This document shows positions 43,378 to 51,123 of a DNA stretch of 64,000 nt, one piece after another. The notes under the pieces are model-generated. The model was not told the origin of the DNA. It made no database searches and saw only the letters and a program-made list of their open reading frames with translations. Each line of letters begins with the position of its first letter. Position 1 is the stretch's first letter. The stretch is from Chitinimonas sp. BJYL2 (lineage in GTDB: Bacteria > Pseudomonadota > Gammaproteobacteria > Burkholderiales > Chitinimonadaceae): positions 682,001 to 746,000 of the forward strand of contig NZ_JANZKW010000002.1 in NCBI RefSeq assembly GCF_027257935.1. The letters are read 5' to 3'. A program made the translations under genes and the position numbers.

Positions 43378-44394
43378 TCAGACACCGTGGTAGGTGCTGT
43401 AGAAGCTGGAGAAATCGTTATCCCAGCGGAAGTTGGTGTACGACATGGTGATGCTGACATCCAGACCCTGTACGTAGTGCCAACACCCCACGGGCAGGAA
43501 CAGGATCTCCCCAGCCTCCAGCACCACATCCAGTACCTGCGCCTCGGCCATGGCCGGGAAACGCTGCAGGTCAATGTTCGCCGCATCCACCGGCGTATAG
43601 CAGTGCAGGTGGTTGTACACCTGGGCCTGCTCCACAGCTGGCACCAGGCGAACAAGCTTGCGCCCCCGGATCTGGGCCATGAAGTTGTTGGTCAGGTCGT
43701 GATGCATGGGCGTGCGCGTCCCGGCCGGGCCAAACCAGAAGAAGCCCTCGCCGGGCACACCGTTGAGATACTCGGGCAGATGGCCGGTGTCGTTCCACAA
43801 CTCGGACAGCGCCTGCTTGTTGTGGCCGGTGTTGTTGGCGGTCATGTAGAAATCATTGGTCTCGCCGCTGCGTTCAATCAGATCCACCAGCTCGCCAAAG
43901 CGCATGCGGCGCTTGAGGTGCGGCTGGTTGATTTCGTAATTGGCATCCTGGTTTCGGCCAAACTGCACTTCCACCTCGCGCTCGCCGAACTGGGTGCGGA
44001 AGTAGTCATTCGTCCAGTGTTCACGTGCCGGCCAATCATCGAGCATGCCGGTGATCACCACCGGGCGGTTGAGCAGGTAAAACTCGTGATACAGCTCGTC
44101 GGCGCTGAGTTTGTGCCGACGGGGTACGGCCTGCATGCGCGTGTCCATGTGGTTGAGCTTGCGCTGGATATCCAGCACCCAACTACGCTTCTTGAGTCGC
44201 TCGCGCAGCCGCCCTGCCCCGGCCAGATACGGACTGGCCATGGCGGTTTCGATTTCACGGCGCGCGTCGTCGGGCGCAATGCCGGCACCCACCATGGCAT
44301 GCAGCAGGCTTGCCGGTTCGCCATCGAGGATCAGGTTCTCGGCGATCCAGCGGCGCCATTCATTGTCTACGGGTACGCGGGTGGCGGTTGTCAT
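43378..44394 (-). CDS. Cupin_8 / JmjC-type Fe(II)/2-oxoglutarate-dependent oxygenase
   Basis: 338 residues. After a short helical N-terminal module (about 8-60, EWRRWIAENLILDGEPASLL) comes a JmjC-like double-stranded beta helix. It has RPVVITGMLDDWPAREHWTN, metal ligands in TPMHHDLTNNFMAQ (HxD) and GCWHYVQGLDVSITMSYTNF (distal His), and LVRLVPAVEQAQVYNHL. Relatives hydroxylate protein side chains (FIH, RoxA, Tyw5-like). The ATG at 44394 has AAGGA upstream. It is 178 bp downstream of the prolyl-hydroxylase-like gene, and both share the N-terminal module. The substrate is unknown. Confidence 0.9.
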   Translation of the reverse strand: MTTATRVPVDNEWRRWIAENLILDGEPASLLHAMVGAGIAPDDARREIETAMASPYLAGAGRLRERLKKRSWVLDIQRKLNHMDTRMQAVPRRHKLSADELYHEFYLLNRPVVITGMLDDWPAREHWTNDYFRTQFGEREVEVQFGRNQDANYEINQPHLKRRMRFGELVDLIERSGETNDFYMTANNTGHNKQALSELWNDTGHLPEYLNGVPGEGFFWFGPAGTRTPMHHDLTNNFMAQIRGRKLVRLVPAVEQAQVYNHLHCYTPVDAANIDLQRFPAMAEAQVLDVVLEAGEILFLPVGCWHYVQGLDVSITMSYTNFRWDNDFSSFYSTYHGV

Positions 44395-44572
44395 GGTCAC
44401 ATTCCTTGCGTGTTCTCGGTCGCCCGGCCCGAAACAGGCAGCAGCGAGGGTGGGGGTGGATTCGATCAGAAGGGGCTGCATGCCCGCATCTCGGCCAGCC
44501 TGGCGCGCAGGGGCTTCTGGAACCGGCGTGAGGCCTTGTCCCGGCCCGATCTGGATCAGCAGCGTGCGGCAC

Positions 44573-45430
44573 TCAGCGGTGGGGGCGCTCCCGCATCCAT
44601 TTGGTCATGATCCACTTCTCGCCAGCGGTCACGGGGGCACCACCATGCAAAGTCAGCGGGTCGATTTGTCCCTGCCGATTGAAATAGCGGAAGTACACCG
44701 CCGAGCCCTTGCGCGGGATCACGCTGAGCCCGGCATCAGGGAAGATGGTCGCGCCACCCTCGGGTACATCGTTGAGGTACAGCACCATCGTCGCCACGCG
44801 CTGACCGCTACGCGCCAGGTGCGTGGCGCTGCCCGGGTCGTTCGGCGGGAAGTAATCGAAATGCGGGGTGTATTCCCCCCCCACGCCGTATCGCAGTATC
44901 TGTAGCCCCTCGCCATTCTCGACCGGCCAGTTCATCAGCGCCGAGATGCGGGCATCGAGGCGGGTGATGAAGGCATCCTCGCACAGGCCGAAGAAGGTGC
45001 CCTCGCTGGTCCGATCCTCAATCACATCCTCGCCCCCGGTCTTGGGGTTCACCGTGGTTGAGCGGCGCAGCTTGGAGCGCGAGCGTTCGATGACTTCGTC
45101 GCACTCCTCATCGCTAAGCACTCCGTCCAGCACCAGCACCTGGGGCTTGTCGCACCGCATGGATACGGACACGAGGCGATCGCCACCGTCCAGGCGATTA
45201 CCCACCGGCATGGGCCAGGCATCGTGGACATAGCTGCCGGCAACCGCCTGAACCGGCGCAGCCACCGCAGCGGCGCTGGTGCCACCTCGCTGGTACACCT
45301 GCACCAGTGCCTGCGCATAGATACATTCGAAGCCCGCCTTGACCATGGCTTCAATCATGGATTCGGCGCTACAGCCACGCGCCGTGTTGTCAGTCAGCCA
45401 GCCTTGCCATTCCTTGGTGAGTTCCATCAT
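44573..45430 (-). CDS. Prolyl-4-hydroxylase-like 2-oxoglutarate/Fe(II) oxygenase
   Basis: 285 residues. The N-terminal helical module (about 5-50, EWQGWLTDNTARGCSAESMI) resembles that of the next gene. The P4Hc catalytic domain occupies about 95-285: VLDGVLSDEECDEVIERSRS, metal ligands in GGEYTPHFDYFPPND (HxD) and LTLHGGAPVTAGEKWIMTKW (distal His and 2OG-binding Lys). There is no signal peptide, so it acts in the cytoplasm. GGGAG precedes the ATG pair at 45430/45427. It follows the secretion operon by 74 bp with a hairpin between. Proline hydroxylation of a protein is the family activity; the target is not known. Confidence 0.92.
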   Translation of the reverse strand: MMELTKEWQGWLTDNTARGCSAESMIEAMVKAGFECIYAQALVQVYQRGGTSAAAVAAPVQAVAGSYVHDAWPMPVGNRLDGGDRLVSVSMRCDKPQVLVLDGVLSDEECDEVIERSRSKLRRSTTVNPKTGGEDVIEDRTSEGTFFGLCEDAFITRLDARISALMNWPVENGEGLQILRYGVGGEYTPHFDYFPPNDPGSATHLARSGQRVATMVLYLNDVPEGGATIFPDAGLSVIPRKGSAVYFRYFNRQGQIDPLTLHGGAPVTAGEKWIMTKWMRERPHR

Positions 45431-45469
45431 GTCCGCTCTCCCTATTGCTGCGCGCTGTGGCGCCTTGCA

Positions 45470-45505
45470 GGGCGCTTCCAGAAGCCTTGGTTTCTGGAAG
45501 CGCCC
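45470..45505 (-). promoter_or_regulatory. 14-bp perfect stem-loop at the end of the secretion operon
   Basis: GGGCGCTTCCAGAA (45470-45483) pairs with TTCTGGAAGCGCCC (45492-45505), loop of 8 nt, beginning at the last pseudopilin stop codon. No T-run follows, so it may protect or partly terminate the operon mRNA before the oxygenase genes. Confidence 0.65.
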
Positions 45506-46011
45506 TATCGTCCCAGACCCCGCTTGATCGGCCAGGCAGCAAACACCCAGCCCTGATAAGTGGTTTGCTCGGCAAACCCGTAATACACCGCATCAAAACC
45601 CGATCGCTTCAGCGGGGTGGCCGTGGATCGGCTGTACACCCCCATGATGCCGCCCGCTGGCGCCGGCACGTAGCCCCAGTCGCGCCCTGTCATCGGGTCG
45701 GCATAGGCACGCCGCAGGTGCCGCCGGATCACGCCGCCACGGCCATCCTCGACCAGTGCGGCCAGCGATGGCGGATAGCTGCGTACGCCAGCCGGGCCAT
45801 TGGTCAGATAGGATTCGATGGCCCGACGGATTTCATCGCCCTCCTGCATCAGCCTGGCCTCGCGCTGCCGGCGCTGCTCGGTGGACCAGACCTCCCCGGT
45901 GCGGGCCAGATAGATGCCCATCAGTAGCACTGTCAGCATCACGAACACATAGCCGTATCCGCGCTGGCTCGCCAGACCGATGCACTTACCAGCTCGCATA
46001 CGGCGTGCCAT
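45505..46011 (-). CDS. Pseudopilin-like protein of the secretion operon
   Basis: 168 residues. It has an N-terminal prepilin-like segment (SQRGYGYVFVMLTVLLMGIY, with GYGYVFVML resembling a degenerate class III leader), then a globular part (EGDEIRRAIESYLTNGPAGV, SYPPSLAALVEDGRGGVIRR, MTGRDWGYVPAPAGGIMGVY). The longest frame begins at 46203, but 46011 (MARRMRAGK) has AAGGAGAGG upstream and overlaps the previous gene by 26 bp. It has the SYPPSLxxLV/LRR-YxDPMTG-DW pattern of T2SS-like pseudopilins. Last gene of the operon. Confidence 0.8.
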   Translation of the reverse strand: MARRMRAGKCIGLASQRGYGYVFVMLTVLLMGIYLARTGEVWSTEQRRQREARLMQEGDEIRRAIESYLTNGPAGVRSYPPSLAALVEDGRGGVIRRHLRRAYADPMTGRDWGYVPAPAGGIMGVYSRSTATPLKRSGFDAVYYGFAEQTTYQGWVFAAWPIKRGLGR

Positions 46012-46369
46012 CGGCACCCTCTCCTTCCGCACTGCTACGTACATCGAACACCCCCGCCTGGGTGGCGGGCGGCTGCAAGCGCCAGGCATCCCGCTTGCCG
46101 GTAATGGGGTCCAGCGGCACCTCGCGCAGATAGGCCCGATCACGCAGCTCTTCCAGGCTGGCGGGGTAGCGGCCGGTATCGCCGTAGAACTTGTCGATGG
46201 CATCGCGCATCGCCAACAGGTTGTGCCGCAACACGGTTTCGTTGGCGCGCTCGGTCTGACGGAAATAGCGCGGTACCACCAGCGTGAGCAGCGCAGCCAT
46301 GATGGCCAGCACCACCAAGAGCTCGATCAGCGTAAAGCCACGCTTACCAGTTGCGGTACGGTTGACCAT
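45986..46369 (-). CDS. Type II secretion / type IV filament pseudopilin
   Basis: 127 residues with a classic prepilin leader cut after Gly in KRGFTLIELLVVLAIMAALL, then a GspG-like core (NLLAMRDAIDKFYGDTGRYP, ASLEELRDRAYLREVPLDPI, TGKRDAWRL). It would be processed by a prepilin peptidase, which is not encoded in the window. The start at 46369 overlaps the upstream pseudopilin by 26 bp. Confidence 0.9.
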   Translation of the reverse strand: MVNRTATGKRGFTLIELLVVLAIMAALLTLVVPRYFRQTERANETVLRHNLLAMRDAIDKFYGDTGRYPASLEELRDRAYLREVPLDPITGKRDAWRLQPPATQAGVFDVRSSAEGEGADGTPYASW

Positions 46370-46847
46370 TGAGGCCTACCTCCTCACTGAGCGAGTACAC
46401 GTCGTATACGTCTGACCCTTCGCTGGGCCGATCGGGCGGGCTGGCGTAGCTGCGCTTGCCCCAGGTGTCGGCATCGCGCCGGGCCGGGCAATCGCACATC
46501 GGATCGCGCGGGATGCGACGCAGGAAGTAGATCTTCCGATTGAGCGGATCACGCAGATCCTTGACGCCATCCACCAGCACCGCCAGCGTGGCCGGGTAGC
46601 CGTTATCACCGTACTGGCGCTGCACCTTGCCTTCATCGACGGCTTTTTTGTACGCATCGAGCGCATTGCGTATCTGCCAGAGTGCCTGTTGCAGCGCCGT
46701 CTCGCGATTGCGCTTGGCGGCGACCTGCGTCAGCGGCATGGCGACCGTGGCCAGGATGGCCAAAATCGTCAGCGTGACCATCAGCTCGATCAGCGTGAAG
46801 CCACGCTGGCCGTGCCGGGCTTGCCGCTGTAAATCTTGCCTAGCCAC
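46344..46847 (-). CDS. Type II secretion / type IV filament pseudopilin
   Basis: 167 residues with prepilin leader GQRGFTLIELMVTLTILAIL and a GspG-like globular domain (LWQIRNALDAYKKAVDEGKV, NGYPATLAVLVDGVKDLRDP, RIPRDPMCDCPARRDADTWG). It overlaps the 3' end of the secretin gene by 8 bp. Three pseudopilin genes in tandem here, plus gspG at the operon start, give four in total. Confidence 0.92.
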   Translation of the reverse strand: MARQDLQRQARHGQRGFTLIELMVTLTILAILATVAMPLTQVAAKRNRETALQQALWQIRNALDAYKKAVDEGKVQRQYGDNGYPATLAVLVDGVKDLRDPLNRKIYFLRRIPRDPMCDCPARRDADTWGKRSYASPPDRPSEGSDVYDVYSLSEEVGLNGQPYRNW

Positions 46848-48738
46848 GGCGGCCTGCCCCGATGGGGGTATCCGGTGAGTTGGGCTGAGCCGGTGCCGCG
46901 ACAGGCGGCGCCATGTCCTGCCCGGCGGGCGGCGCTATCAGCACGGGTGCCGGACGCAGGCGCAGCGGCTCGGTGCTGATGGCGCCCTCGGTGCCACTAT
47001 CGAACTGGGTGATGTAAGGCGCGGGCAGTGGCAGATTGCGCACGATACGGGGCGTGACCAGCAGCACCACCTCGGTTTTCTCGCCGTTGGTACGCCGGCT
47101 GCCGAACAGCCGATCCAGCAGGGGCAAATCGCCCAATACCGGTATGCCGTTACGCTGATCCTGCTCGGTGCGGTTGATCAAACCGGCCAGCATCTGCGTT
47201 TCACCATCGCGCAACGTGAGGCTGGTGTTGGCCTTGCGGCTGCCCAGCTTGTAAGCGACCAAGCCCGTCTTGGTGGTGAGCTGGTCGATGATGCTGGACA
47301 CCTCCAGGTTGAGCTTGATGCTCACCTCATCATTGAGATTGATTGCCGGCTCGGCCTCCAGCGACAGCCCCACTTCGAGCAGGCTGATCGACTCGCTGAC
47401 CACGCCGTTGGCATTGACGGTGGTGACCACCGGCACCTTCTCCCCGATATGCACCTTGGCCTTGTCGCGGTTCTTGATGCGTATCTGCGGATTGGCGAGC
47501 AGATTGGTGTTGCCACGGCGGTGCAGCAGGTTGATCAGCGCCGTCGGGTTGCCCACGCCCACCTGCACGTTGTTGCGGTTGAGGTTCTCCAGCTCGGACA
47601 ATTTGATTACGCCGGCCACGCCATTGCCGGTGTTGCGCGCTGCGTCGGCAGCCGAACCGATGATCGTGGCGCTGACACTATCGGGATAGCGGATGCCCAG
47701 ATCCAGCAGATCGCTGCGGCTGATCTCCAGCACTTCCAGATCCAGCATCACTTCGGATTGCGGCAGATCCTGCGCGGCCACCAGGCGCTCGGCGACCTCG
47801 ATCACCTCAGGCGTATCCCGCATTACCAGCAGGTTGAGACGCTCGTCGATATACATGTCGCGCGTTTTCACCATCATCTTGAGCATGGCCAGTATCTGCT
47901 TGGGGTCGGCGTTGTCCAGATAGAAGGTGCGCATGACCAAGTCCTTGTAGTCCTTTTCCTTATCAGGCCGCTTGGGGTAGATCAGCAGGCTGTTTTCCGA
48001 CAGCACCTTGCGATCGAGCTGGTTGGTGACCAGCATCAGGTTGAGCACATCCTCGATGCTGCCATCCTGCACATAGAGCGTGGTGCGCAGGCCGGCGGGT
48101 ACGTCTTTGTCGAGCACGAAGTTGATCTTGCCGATGCGCGAGATCAGATCAAGCACATAGGTGATCGGCTGATCGCGGAACTGCAGCGACACCGGTTGCT
48201 GCAAGGCCTTGGCGAGCTTGGGGCGGATGCTGTCCTGGCGCGACTTGCGGCTTTCGAGTTCATCGCGCAGCTTGAGCGCGAGGCCGTGATGCGGGTTCTC
48301 GGCCAGTATCTGGCGCACGGCGGCCAGTGCATCGTCGGGCTTGTCGTCCTTCACCTTGTGCGCAAAGGCAAGGATCGAATCGGTACGGCGTTGCTTGCCC
48401 AGCGCTGCCAGCGCCACCTGTGCGCGTTCGTTGTTGGCATCCCAGCCCAGCATGGCGGCATACGCTGCCTGTGCGCCGTCGTAATCGCCACGGCGACTCG
48501 CGGCCTCGCCATTGCGGAACAACTCTTCCAGACGCACATCCAGCTGGCGCCGGCTGGCGCTGCGCAAGGCCACATCCTGTGGATGCTGGCGGCTCTGATC
48601 GAGCAGGTAGCGCAGACCGGCATCCACATCGCCACGCTGGATCATGCTCTCGCCCTCGCGCACATGGCGATCACTGGCGCAGGCAGCCAGCAGCAAGGGC
48701 AGCACGATGAGCAAACTCTGACTAAGGCGGCGTTTCAC
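46840..48738 (-). CDS. gspD: Secretin (GspD/PilQ/MshL family) lipoprotein with N-terminal helical repeats
   Basis: 632 residues. Lipoprotein signal with lipobox LAAC (near residue 21). Residues about 30-165 form TPR-like helices (RRGDYDGAQAAYAAMLGWDA). These are followed by secretin N-domains (VSLQFRDQPITYVLDLISRI, DERLNLLVMRDTPEVIEVAE) and the secretin pore domain (LLANPQIRIKNRDKAKVHIG, DGETQMLAGLINRTEQDQRN, GIPVLGDLPLLDRLFGSRRT, VLLVTPRIVRNL). I start it at GTG 48738, since AGGAG lies 8 nt upstream. It forms the outer-membrane channel. The proline-rich C-terminal tail is unusual and may be low-complexity. Confidence 0.93.
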   Translation of the reverse strand: MKRRLSQSLLIVLPLLLAACASDRHVREGESMIQRGDVDAGLRYLLDQSRQHPQDVALRSASRRQLDVRLEELFRNGEAASRRGDYDGAQAAYAAMLGWDANNERAQVALAALGKQRRTDSILAFAHKVKDDKPDDALAAVRQILAENPHHGLALKLRDELESRKSRQDSIRPKLAKALQQPVSLQFRDQPITYVLDLISRIGKINFVLDKDVPAGLRTTLYVQDGSIEDVLNLMLVTNQLDRKVLSENSLLIYPKRPDKEKDYKDLVMRTFYLDNADPKQILAMLKMMVKTRDMYIDERLNLLVMRDTPEVIEVAERLVAAQDLPQSEVMLDLEVLEISRSDLLDLGIRYPDSVSATIIGSAADAARNTGNGVAGVIKLSELENLNRNNVQVGVGNPTALINLLHRRGNTNLLANPQIRIKNRDKAKVHIGEKVPVVTTVNANGVVSESISLLEVGLSLEAEPAINLNDEVSIKLNLEVSSIIDQLTTKTGLVAYKLGSRKANTSLTLRDGETQMLAGLINRTEQDQRNGIPVLGDLPLLDRLFGSRRTNGEKTEVVLLVTPRIVRNLPLPAPYITQFDSGTEGAISTEPLRLRPAPVLIAPPAGQDMAPPVAAPAQPNSPDTPIGAGRRG

Positions 48739-48771
48739 GCTGGGTACTCCTCGGCGCACAGGGTGCCGGGT

Positions 48772-49275
48772 CTAGTAACTAAGCTCCTGCCGGACATCGA
48801 GCGGCAGGAAGGTAAACAACAGGCGATGAGGCTCGATCTTGTCGAGCCGGTAACGGCCTTCGATCACACCACCGGGCCGCACATTGCCGAACACATCGCA
48901 GCGCTCGCAGGCCACCCACTGGTTATCACCAAGGCTCATGCCCACATAGCGGCCACCCGCGTCTTCCCACACCATGGCAACGCGAATCGGCAGCGGCGGC
49001 GCGGCGGGGGCTTGCTCCACCACGGGCGGTGGTGGGGGTATCCAGTCCTGGCTGGCGAACAGATCAACCGGCTTGCCGGGCTTGGCATAGTCCGAACGCG
49101 CTACGGGTGGGGCACTGGCTGCGGGGGTACCGGGCATCTGCGCCGCCGTGGCATCAACACGTGGCGCACGCGCGGCGGGCTTGCCGGGCGGCGCGCTGGC
49201 ATCGTCATCCAAAGCCAGCCACAGCGTGACGGCGAGCGTGGCAAAGAGGGCGAGCTGTACAGGCTTGCTGATCAT
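48772..49275 (-). CDS. PilP/GspP-like inner-membrane accessory protein
   Basis: 167 residues: one N-terminal membrane segment (VQLALFATLAVTLWLAL), an Ala/Pro-rich periplasmic linker (about 25-95) and a small beta domain (AMVWEDAGGRYVGMSLGDNQ, VIEGRYRLDKIEPHRLLFTF, LPLDVRQEL). Size, topology and position directly before the secretin gene fit a PilP/MshK-type link between inner-membrane platform and secretin. Sequence identity to known families is weak by eye. Its ATG overlaps the stop of the PilO-like gene in TGATG. Confidence 0.75.
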   Translation of the reverse strand: MISKPVQLALFATLAVTLWLALDDDASAPPGKPAARAPRVDATAAQMPGTPAASAPPVARSDYAKPGKPVDLFASQDWIPPPPPVVEQAPAAPPLPIRVAMVWEDAGGRYVGMSLGDNQWVACERCDVFGNVRPGGVIEGRYRLDKIEPHRLLFTFLPLDVRQELSY

Positions 49276-49850
49276 CAGCGCACCTCCGTCAGCACGCTGT
49301 AGCGGATCAGCGCCGACGGGGCCGATTCGTTGATCTGCGTACGCGAGAGATTGATGCTTTCCACCCGCACACCGGGCAAGCGGGCCAGCTCGACCATCAG
49401 CTCGCGCACGGCCGGATACGGGCGTTGCAGCGCAAGCTGGCTGGTGTAGCGCACCAGCTTGCCGCCGGCCTCTTCGGCCGGCTGGAAATCGCGCTGGCTG
49501 GCGGGCACGCCGAAGCGTTCGAACACCTCGTCCAGTTGGCGGATTACCGCGGGTAACTCGCCGCGAGCGGGCAAGCGCGGCTGCTCTAGCTGGGCCGCAT
49601 CGGCCGGGCCGGCCACGGGTGCAGACGGCATCTGGGCAAGCTGTTTGGCGCGCGTGGCCAGCCGCATTTTTTCTTCACTCAGGCTGCGCGATAGCGGCCC
49701 AAGCTGCGTCAACTGGAACAGGCCCACTACCAGCAATAGCAGCACGGCAACGATGCCGGGCATGCCAGCCTGACGACGCCACACCACCAACCAGGCAGAC
49801 AGTGGGCGACGCCAGACAAGATTCGGCAGGGCAAGACGCTGGCGCTTCAT
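49275..49850 (-). CDS. PilO/GspM-like inner-membrane assembly protein
   Basis: 191 residues with one membrane segment (about 30-50, GIVAVLLLLVVGLFQLTQLG), a coiled stretch (LSEEKMRLATRAKQLAQM) and a ferredoxin-like periplasmic domain (ELPAVIRQLDEVFERFGVPA, YPAVRELMVELARLPGVRVE, SALIRYSVLTEVR). The ATG at 49850 overlaps the stop of the PilN-like gene (ATGA); the frame from 50075 is not credible upstream of this. It is part of the PilMNOP-type alignment complex. Confidence 0.82.
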   Translation of the reverse strand: MKRQRLALPNLVWRRPLSAWLVVWRRQAGMPGIVAVLLLLVVGLFQLTQLGPLSRSLSEEKMRLATRAKQLAQMPSAPVAGPADAAQLEQPRLPARGELPAVIRQLDEVFERFGVPASQRDFQPAEEAGGKLVRYTSQLALQRPYPAVRELMVELARLPGVRVESINLSRTQINESAPSALIRYSVLTEVR

Positions 49851-50371
49851 GGTCGCCACCGCCCTTCCAGATTGGCGGTGACCGGGCGCTCCGCAGCCGG
49901 CAGGCCCAGTCGGGGCAAGTAGCCGGTGACAGCCATGCGGGCAATGCGCGGATCGCGCTCCAGCCGCTCGACAAAACCGAGCGCGTCGTGGAGACGTTTG
50001 CCATCCACACTGAGTAGCAACGTTTGCCCCTCGAGTGCGGCGTCGAGCCGCAGCACGGCGACTTCGGGCCGCCACTGGCGCTCAACCGCATCAAGCAGCG
50101 GCAACAGACTCAGTTGCTGCGTTTGTGCGGCGGCCAACACGTGCGGGTCGGGCCGGGTTTGTGCGGCAGACTGGCTCTGGCGTACCTGCTGGCGCTGGCG
50201 CATGTCCAAGCGTTCGGCCTGGACGGCCAGCGTGCGGCGGGCTTCGTCTGCCTCAAGCCAACGTGTGCCAGCATCCGCCGCAGCCAGCAAGGCCAGCAGC
50301 AGCAAGGCCACACCCAGCCAGGGCATGGGCCTTGGGGTGCGGGTGAAATCCATGTCCAGCCGGCGCGGCAT
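49847..50371 (-). CDS. PilN/GspL-C-like inner-membrane assembly protein
   Basis: 174 residues: a short cytoplasmic N-terminus (MPRRLDMDFTRTPRPMPWLG), one membrane helix (VALLLLALLAAADAG), an alpha-helical stalk (RTLAVQAERLDMRQRQQV) and a fimbrial-assembly-like periplasmic domain (LLDAVERQWRPEVAVLRLDA, DALGFVERLERDPRIARMAV). The ATG at 50371 overlaps the stop of the PilM-like gene in TGATG; an ATG at 50377 is the alternative. The cytoplasmic tail probably binds the PilM-like protein. Confidence 0.82.
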   Translation of the reverse strand: MPRRLDMDFTRTPRPMPWLGVALLLLALLAAADAGTRWLEADEARRTLAVQAERLDMRQRQQVRQSQSAAQTRPDPHVLAAAQTQQLSLLPLLDAVERQWRPEVAVLRLDAALEGQTLLLSVDGKRLHDALGFVERLERDPRIARMAVTGYLPRLGLPAAERPVTANLEGRWRP

Positions 50372-51123
50372 CAGCATGCGGCCTCCAGCGTGGCAAAGGC
50401 CGGGGCAATCGGGCCCAGCCACTGGCATTGCGCCGGCAGCTGCGCGGGTCGCCGGGTGGCGGCCAGATAGCTGATTTCCGGCATGCCAATGCTCAGCAGA
50501 CCGCCTGCCTGCCGCAGCGTGGCGGCCAAGTCACCCGCCAGCGGCAGGCTGACCACCCCCCGCCAGTCACCCGCGCTCGCCACAGCGCACGTGAGCAAAC
50601 TGTCTTCCAGTACCAACAGGGCGAATTCCGTGTGGCGCAGGGTGCGGCGATGGCGGTTGTACACCTGCATCAGGGCCGGTTCGATAGACGCCAGTTTCTG
50701 CCCACGGGCGACCACCGCTTCGGCCAAGCTGACACACAGCGATTCATCTACCGCAGCGGCCAGCCGCACCGCGCCGTAGGGCGCATCGGCCACGCGCACG
50801 CGCCAGCCGTCGGTGGCGGTACCAAATTGCGGCCGCATCAATGCGCGGGCGTAATCGGCCCATTCGGCATCGGTATGCACGCCTTCCTGCCAGGGCAACA
50901 GCTGGTAGCGCACCCAGGGGCTGCCAAGCACCAGCTCAACACCCGCCCGCCAGCGACCGCGCGGCGTAGCAGCCAGCAGTGCAGATGCGGCGGCTGCAGG
51001 GCCAGTCTCGCTCACACCCAGCTGTGCCAATGGCAAGCCGCGTGCAGGCAGGCGGCTGTGCCCCGCCAGTGCGGCGCGGTCGCGGCCCAGCCATAGCGTG
51101 TGCTCAGTCCACAAAGGTGACAC
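50371..51123 (-). CDS. PilM/GspL-N-like cytoplasmic scaffold protein
   Basis: 250 residues without signal peptide or membrane helix; actin-like GspL/PilM type by position and pattern (RGLPLAQLGVSETG, GVELVLGSPWVRYQLLPWQE, TDAEWADYARALMRPQFG, ESLCVSLAEAVVARGQKLAS). Its GTG start lies inside gspE (20-bp overlap) with AGGAAATCAACC upstream; the long frame from 51342 is antisense noise. It is expected to couple the ATPase to the inner-membrane PilN/PilO proteins. Divergent from typical PilM, so the assignment leans on synteny. Confidence 0.78.
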   Translation of the reverse strand: MSPLWTEHTLWLGRDRAALAGHSRLPARGLPLAQLGVSETGPAAAASALLAATPRGRWRAGVELVLGSPWVRYQLLPWQEGVHTDAEWADYARALMRPQFGTATDGWRVRVADAPYGAVRLAAAVDESLCVSLAEAVVARGQKLASIEPALMQVYNRHRRTLRHTEFALLVLEDSLLTCAVASAGDWRGVVSLPLAGDLAATLRQAGGLLSIGMPEISYLAATRRPAQLPAQCQWLGPIAPAFATLEAAC

